NCBI RefSeq assembly: GCF_027596085.1
Contig: NC_072457.1
Span: 30,308,398 to 30,372,397, forward strand
Direction: 5' to 3'
DNA length: 64,000 nt
DNA from: Anoplopoma fimbria
Lineage: Eukaryota > Chordata > Actinopteri > Perciformes > Anoplopomatidae
The notes beneath the pieces are model-generated. The model made no database searches, had not been told where the DNA came from, and was given only the letters and a program-made list of their open reading frames with translations. This document shows positions 1 to 64,000 of the stretch, one piece after another (position 1 is the first letter of the stretch; each line of letters starts with the position of its first letter). The translations under genes were made by a program, and so were the position numbers.

Positions 1-372
1 GGGATGCAAGCGACACATTAGCAAGGACCCCCTCCATGCATGCGGACCAACACAATCTTAGACCAACTTAAAAGTATGACTTCATGAGTATACTCCACAT
101 GCAGTCAAACAGCAGAGGGGTGAACAAGGCTGCTTTTCTCTCATTGTGGCATCTCCCACATGATTAAAAGCAATATGTGGGGATCAAAGAGTGAGGGAGG
201 CAAGAGCTGAGTTGCTGCCTCTGCATCACAAACAGGGGCTGTGGAGGCTGAACATGGTGCACAACCTCCAAGCCTTTCTCCACAGGGCACAAAGCAGGCA
301 GGGTGGAGTCGCTGCTTAGCTGTGTGTGTGTATGTGGAAAAGACAAAGTGAAATAATTCTACTGGGTTGAAC

Positions 373-395
373 GTGTGTGTGTGTGTGTGTGTGTG
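373..395. repeat. Short GT microsatellite
   Basis: Uninterrupted GT repeat of 23 bp. Confidence 0.95.
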
Positions 396-656
396 ATTGA
401 ATAAATCCATTAATTCGATCACACAAAATGACTAGATTTGTTGTTGTGGATGTGTCAAAGAGAGAACTGCCTGCTTGCCTTGTTCAGCCTCTTTACAGAC
501 AAGGGGGAAACACAAAACAATGTCAGAGAACCAGCAAAGTAACAACAAGCCAGACAAACAGAGTCTACAGAGAGGGTTCACTCATGAAGAACAGTGCAAA
601 AGCCTGTTGTTGGACAACGGGGAACGGATGAGGGAGGACAGGTTGTGCAGGGACTT

Positions 657-675
657 GTGTGTGTATGTGTGTGTG

Positions 676-708
<33 letters not shown>
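657..708. repeat. Interrupted GT microsatellite
   Basis: GT repeat with TTA and TA interruptions; the longest pure part is 681-708. Confidence 0.95.
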
Positions 709-710
<2 letters not shown>

Positions 711-978
711 GTATCTCCTTGAGCAATTCACAATCTTGTAGCAACAACAACATACAGAGGTAGAGATGTTTTTTGGCAGCACAAAGAAACACTTGTGTAA
801 TATTTTATCGGGTTTTACATTATTAATGCCACTGAGGCAATGCTAAAAATCGAAAAAGTTTCACAACAGCATATAATTACTGTACTTAATCTGGAAGACG
901 TTCCAAGCAATGGTAATAACTCTAAAGGGATTATTGGGCCAGGAGGGGAAGTGGTGTATGAATGCAATAGGAGAATAT

Positions 979-1030
979 GTGTGTGTGTGTGTGTTAGAGA
1001 GAGAGAGAGAGAGAGAGAGAGTGAGAGAGT

Positions 1031-1063
<33 letters not shown>

Positions 1064-1089
1064 TGAGAGAGTGAGAGTGAGAGAGAGAG
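979..1089. repeat. Compound (GT)-(GA) microsatellite
   Basis: Eight GT units followed by an interrupted GA repeat containing two copies of a GTGAGAGAGTGAGAGTGAGA higher-order unit. Confidence 0.95.
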
Positions 1090-1825
1090 CAGATGTTTTT
1101 AAAGTTTCTAGCCAAGTAAAAAACATTTTAACACCACAAGTTGAAGCTGGACTCTTCAATAAAACTTTACCAGGGTAGATCGCAGTGGAGTGGCTGTTTG
1201 TATAAAACATGGAGGCCTCCCCGGTAGTCTGAATGCAGGGCCAACACTGTCACTAATGACACATCCAGGAAAGCCGGCACATCATTAAATGTTAAAGTCT
1301 GAGTGAAAACAAGGCTGTGGCTCGCTGCGGGGGAGTCCCCTTCAGGGGGAGAGTCTCTCCGGGGAACGCTGACAGACAGCGATGCTAGTTAAGTGTGTCG
1401 CCTCTTTATAGGTCCCAACAGTGCTCTGGTGACTCTGCAGCTTTGTAATGATGGACTGTGTGCACATATGTGCACACAGTGTGTGGTCCACACCTCTGCA
1501 CAGACATCCAGTCAGACGGTGAGTCAGCCAGTCACTCATCCTGACAGCTCTGCTGTTGTTGCTAAATAAGCTAAATATTAGTTTTTTTTATTCCACATGG
1601 GATGTGCTCTAAAAGATCTATCTGAAAGTTGTGTCCCCCACAAATACTGTCATCACATGTGCCCATTCTAAAACACTAGGTCACAGTTCATTTAAAAACT
1701 TTTTTCGAAACATCAAAATGCTTATCAAGGATTCTGATCATTCATACAGCTGTCATAGTTTCCTTAAAAACCTCCCTGACCCAGAATTGTTGAATGAGAA
1801 AAGCTTGAGGCAGAAAAATATGGAG

Positions 1826-1936
<111 letters not shown>

Positions 1937-3129
1937 AACCTGGCGCATCATAGAAGTGGGTGGATGTTTCTGACAAGTGCGTCCTGTGGGTGTCAGGCCT
2001 GGTTCAAGTATTTGGGAATAACTCTGCCTTATGAATTATGGAAGTGTGTCAACACAGAAGGTGAACGTGGCGAGATCCGAGGTCCAAGTTTTAAATGATT
2101 CATTAAATTCAAGCAACAGAGACAACCCTCTGACCATAAAATTTACCATTTTAAAATGAATATTGTGTTCTTAAATAAACTCTGAATTTAAACTTTCCTC
2201 CAACTTTGTCAGATATGACAGATATATGATGGATATGACATATGGAGAGGCTGACTTTAAGTTTGTGCTACATTAGTAATGAGTGATGGAAACGACATCT
2301 GACTCACAATCCAGAACCTGCAACAGTGTGTAAGCAGAGTTGGTTGACTCTGGTTTCATTTTTCATTTCATTGCATCATGTCAAATCAATTATTGTAAAG
2401 ACCGTATGTGAAACTTTCCTGGATTTGGCTTTATGACAATTATTACTTTTTTTGGTTGCATCACCTGACATTTCTCTGGCCAATTTCAGCATTGAAATGT
2501 GTTACTATTAAAAGTGCACATCTATGGTAATAAGGACATTTGCCTTGTTATTGCGGTGAGTGAGCATTATACTTTGGCTGGGTTTGAAAGGGTTGGTGAT
2601 CTCTTCCAATGACTCCATAATTACTCTGCCATTTGTTGAAGTTTCTGACACTCAAAAACTCTCATTAGTGTCACCTTTTACCTAGAGAGTCACTTCTGAG
2701 TTTAAAAACCCTAAACTCTTTGACAGATATCTGGAAATAAATGCAGAATCTGTAGGCAAGGGATCAAGATTTTGATATCGGAGGCATTCTGGTTTCCGTT
2801 TGTAGTCCGTGCACTGGCTGAAATGCGATCTCATCATCTATGGTCTGACGATGATTTAAGTTTTAATTATCTTTTTAAAGTAATTGATCTGCATTCATAA
2901 GGAGATAAATAATAGATTTTTAAAGGGAGGAGCCGTAGACATCGCATCTCCATTCTCCAAGTTGCTAATCAGGTGATCTTTAGGCTTCATGCTGTTGTAC
3001 CAATGTGTGATGGAGGGAACTTGTGGTTTTAAGTTACATAGGCTTCTTTAAAGTAATTAAAGTTAATAGGATGTTTAATCATTGACTTTGTTGGTCACTT
3101 TCCTGTTAGTTCAAAGTAATACTTCCCCC

Positions 3130-3410
3130 ACACTAACTTATAATAACATTACATCTGCAATATAAAAAGATGATAAAGTATAACAACTATGGGAGTTATT
3201 ATACACTATGATCCTTGTAAAAACTAAAAAGTGATGAGTGACCAGTTATCATAAAGTATTATGATACTTGACCTACTAAGTCAATGTAAAATGCTTTATT
3301 AATAAGTGTGTATAACTATAATTATACAGTGCTTCAAGCTGATTATAACACACAAGTATATGTATGTTTATAATGCATTAAAGACATGGGCATCATAGAA
3401 AGTGTTACCA
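3130..3410 (+). repeat. AT-rich dispersed repeat ending AAAGTGTTACCA
   Basis: A stretch rich in TTATAATG and TATTATGATAC words ends CATGGGCATCATAGAAAGTG then TTACCA. The reverse complement of 27985-28190 has the same kind of words and end. The family match is by eye. Confidence 0.5.
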
Positions 3411-3629
3411 CACCTTCTGCTTAAATAGTCCAAAAAGCTACTGCAGTTAAATGTTGAGACACTTAAAACTGCTACTACCTGGCTGCTCTGTGGGTGTGGA
3501 GGTGTGGATGTGTGACTGGGAGGGGTGAGTTACTACAGGTAAGTACAGTGGGAGTATGGGGGGGTGGATGGGAGGCAGACGATAAAATAGAGTGTTGATC
3601 TTTACTGTGAGCGCTGGTGGTGGGCTGAC

Positions 3630-62719
<59,090 letters not shown>

Positions 62720-63091
62720 CTGAGGGAGAAAAACAGACAAAGATTAGCTGCTGGTAAGAGTTGGACAGAAAACAAGAGGTGCTCACAGACTAGACCTAGC
62801 AATAAAAACATTTGTCCTCTACGATACAGACTTTACGACCTACGAGAGACAATCAACAGATAAAACACTCACATGAAAAATGAGAGCTTTAAAGATTACA
62901 ACCACTGAGCACTTTGATAAGTGTATTTTGGCTGAGTTACAGTCAAAGGGGAGGGGGCAGCGGGAAACACAGAGTCATATTTCTGAAACGTCTGGCATGG
63001 GGGTTATTGTTTACTGTGCACGGGTAGCTCTGACAGGTCAGGCCAGCTGTAAGTCACAGCAGGTTGCTGCTTGGAGCCTGGAGGAGTGGAG

Positions 63092-63214
<123 letters not shown>

Positions 63215-63468
63215 CATGAGCGTTGGAGATTACAGTATAAAAAAAGATTACGTTACTTTTACTCAGCAGTTATTTTTCTTCCTCCAAAGGGGGGAAAGAC
63301 AGAAAACGTTTGAAAACCACTGCTAAACATACGAGTTACCTGGCTGCCTGACGTCTTTGACAAGACTTAACGCCATGCGCGCTGTACCATAGGAAAACAA
63401 TGGTTTTGTGGGCAAAGCGTTTTTAGCAACACGTCTCGTGGGATCAGCCACTAAATCGCAAACAATTC

Positions 63469-63795
63469 TAATTGTAGGATTTAGTGGCCTTTTGCAATGA
63501 GGTTGCAGATTGCAACCAACTGAATACCCCTCCACTCATCACTTCAGTCCTCATCGTGTCAGAGAACTACGATGGTCTTCAGATATTGTAAAAACACAAA
63601 AGGCCCTCACTAGAGCAACGCGGTGGACAAGAGAAACCGCTATCTTTGTAGATATGAAGGCCTTATTCTAAACCAACAAAGAACACAACTATCCCTAGGT
63701 CAGGTGATTAGAAACTAATAAATAACTTTGTTATTAATACTTTATTCCATTTCTGCTAATTGATCCTCCTAAATTCTACACACTTGTCCTTTAAG
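63469..63795 (-). repeat. Non-autonomous DNA-transposon-like repeat
   Basis: Read on the minus strand it starts CTTAAAGGACAAGTGTGTAG and ends GGCCACTAAATCCTACAA. It includes the block TTCAGTTGGTTGCAATCTGC. Short terminal inverted similarity (AGTGTGTAGAATTTAG against CTAAATCCTACA) and related pieces at 44943 and 46335 mark it as a dispersed family. No protein is encoded. Confidence 0.7.
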
Positions 63796-64000
63796 AAATT
63801 AAACCAATAACAAATTGGTTTGGTTGTTAGTGAGGTTGGAATTTAGTATTATAAGTATGTTTAAGTCTGAAGCTTCAGGTGCCCCAGTGCCCAAATATTA
63901 CAGCTCTTTCAGTAATGTTGGCAGGCAGACTCAAACCAGGATCAGTGCTGATCCCAATCCAAGAGAGGACCCTTTGACTAATCTAACAAATACACATAAC

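Noticed and set aside
63323..63535. Possible upstream RPTOR exon in the right-hand flank
   Set aside because: The minus-strand frame has no similarity to the raptor segment expected before residue 277. It overlaps a dispersed repeat.

Overview
This window is vertebrate, almost certainly teleost fish, nuclear DNA. It holds one recognisable protein-coding gene: the middle of RPTOR (raptor, the scaffold subunit of mTOR complex 1), transcribed from the minus strand. I placed 22 coding exons between 62719 (5'-most) and 3630 (3'-most). They join in a single open frame of 2531 nt, or 843 full codons plus split codons at both ends. This matches human raptor from about residue 277 to about residue 1123 of 1335. 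The first exons (caspase-like N-terminal domain) lie to the right of the window and the rest of the WD40 propeller lies to the left. No promoter, start codon, stop codon or UTR of the gene is in view.

Layout from right to left, in the direction of transcription. Window exons 1-3 (62719-50906) are the end of the raptor N-terminal conserved (RNC, caspase-like) domain. Exons 4-12 (44304-28721) are the armadillo/HEAT solenoid. Exons 13-18 (27911-13670) are the regulated linker with the known AMPK, RSK and proline-directed phosphosites. Exons 19-22 (9582-3630) lead into and form the first WD40 blades. The rest, about 96 percent of the window, is intron.

The introns carry a typical fish repeat load. 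There are three Tc1/mariner (DD34E) elements: a full-length but broken copy at 6259-7860, a nearly intact copy at 29241-30848, and a truncated copy at 45805-46333. There are several non-LTR retrotransposon fragments (9258, 21590, 41245, 41899, 48337, 56505 and 59850), several non-autonomous dispersed repeats, and many very long dinucleotide microsatellites, of which the CA/GT tracts of about 150-160 bp at 13395, 19273 and 36173 are the largest.

The host group rests on the mix of Tc1 elements, LINE tails and dispersed repeats, which are the families I know from ray-finned fish, and on raptor residues that differ modestly from mammals. I cannot name the species. I found no evidence of a previously undescribed gene system. 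The observations most worth checking concern splicing: UG-repeat tracts form the pyrimidine tract of several RPTOR acceptors, and CA repeats start 7-8 nt after three non-consensus RPTOR donors. The states of the three transposases are also worth a look.
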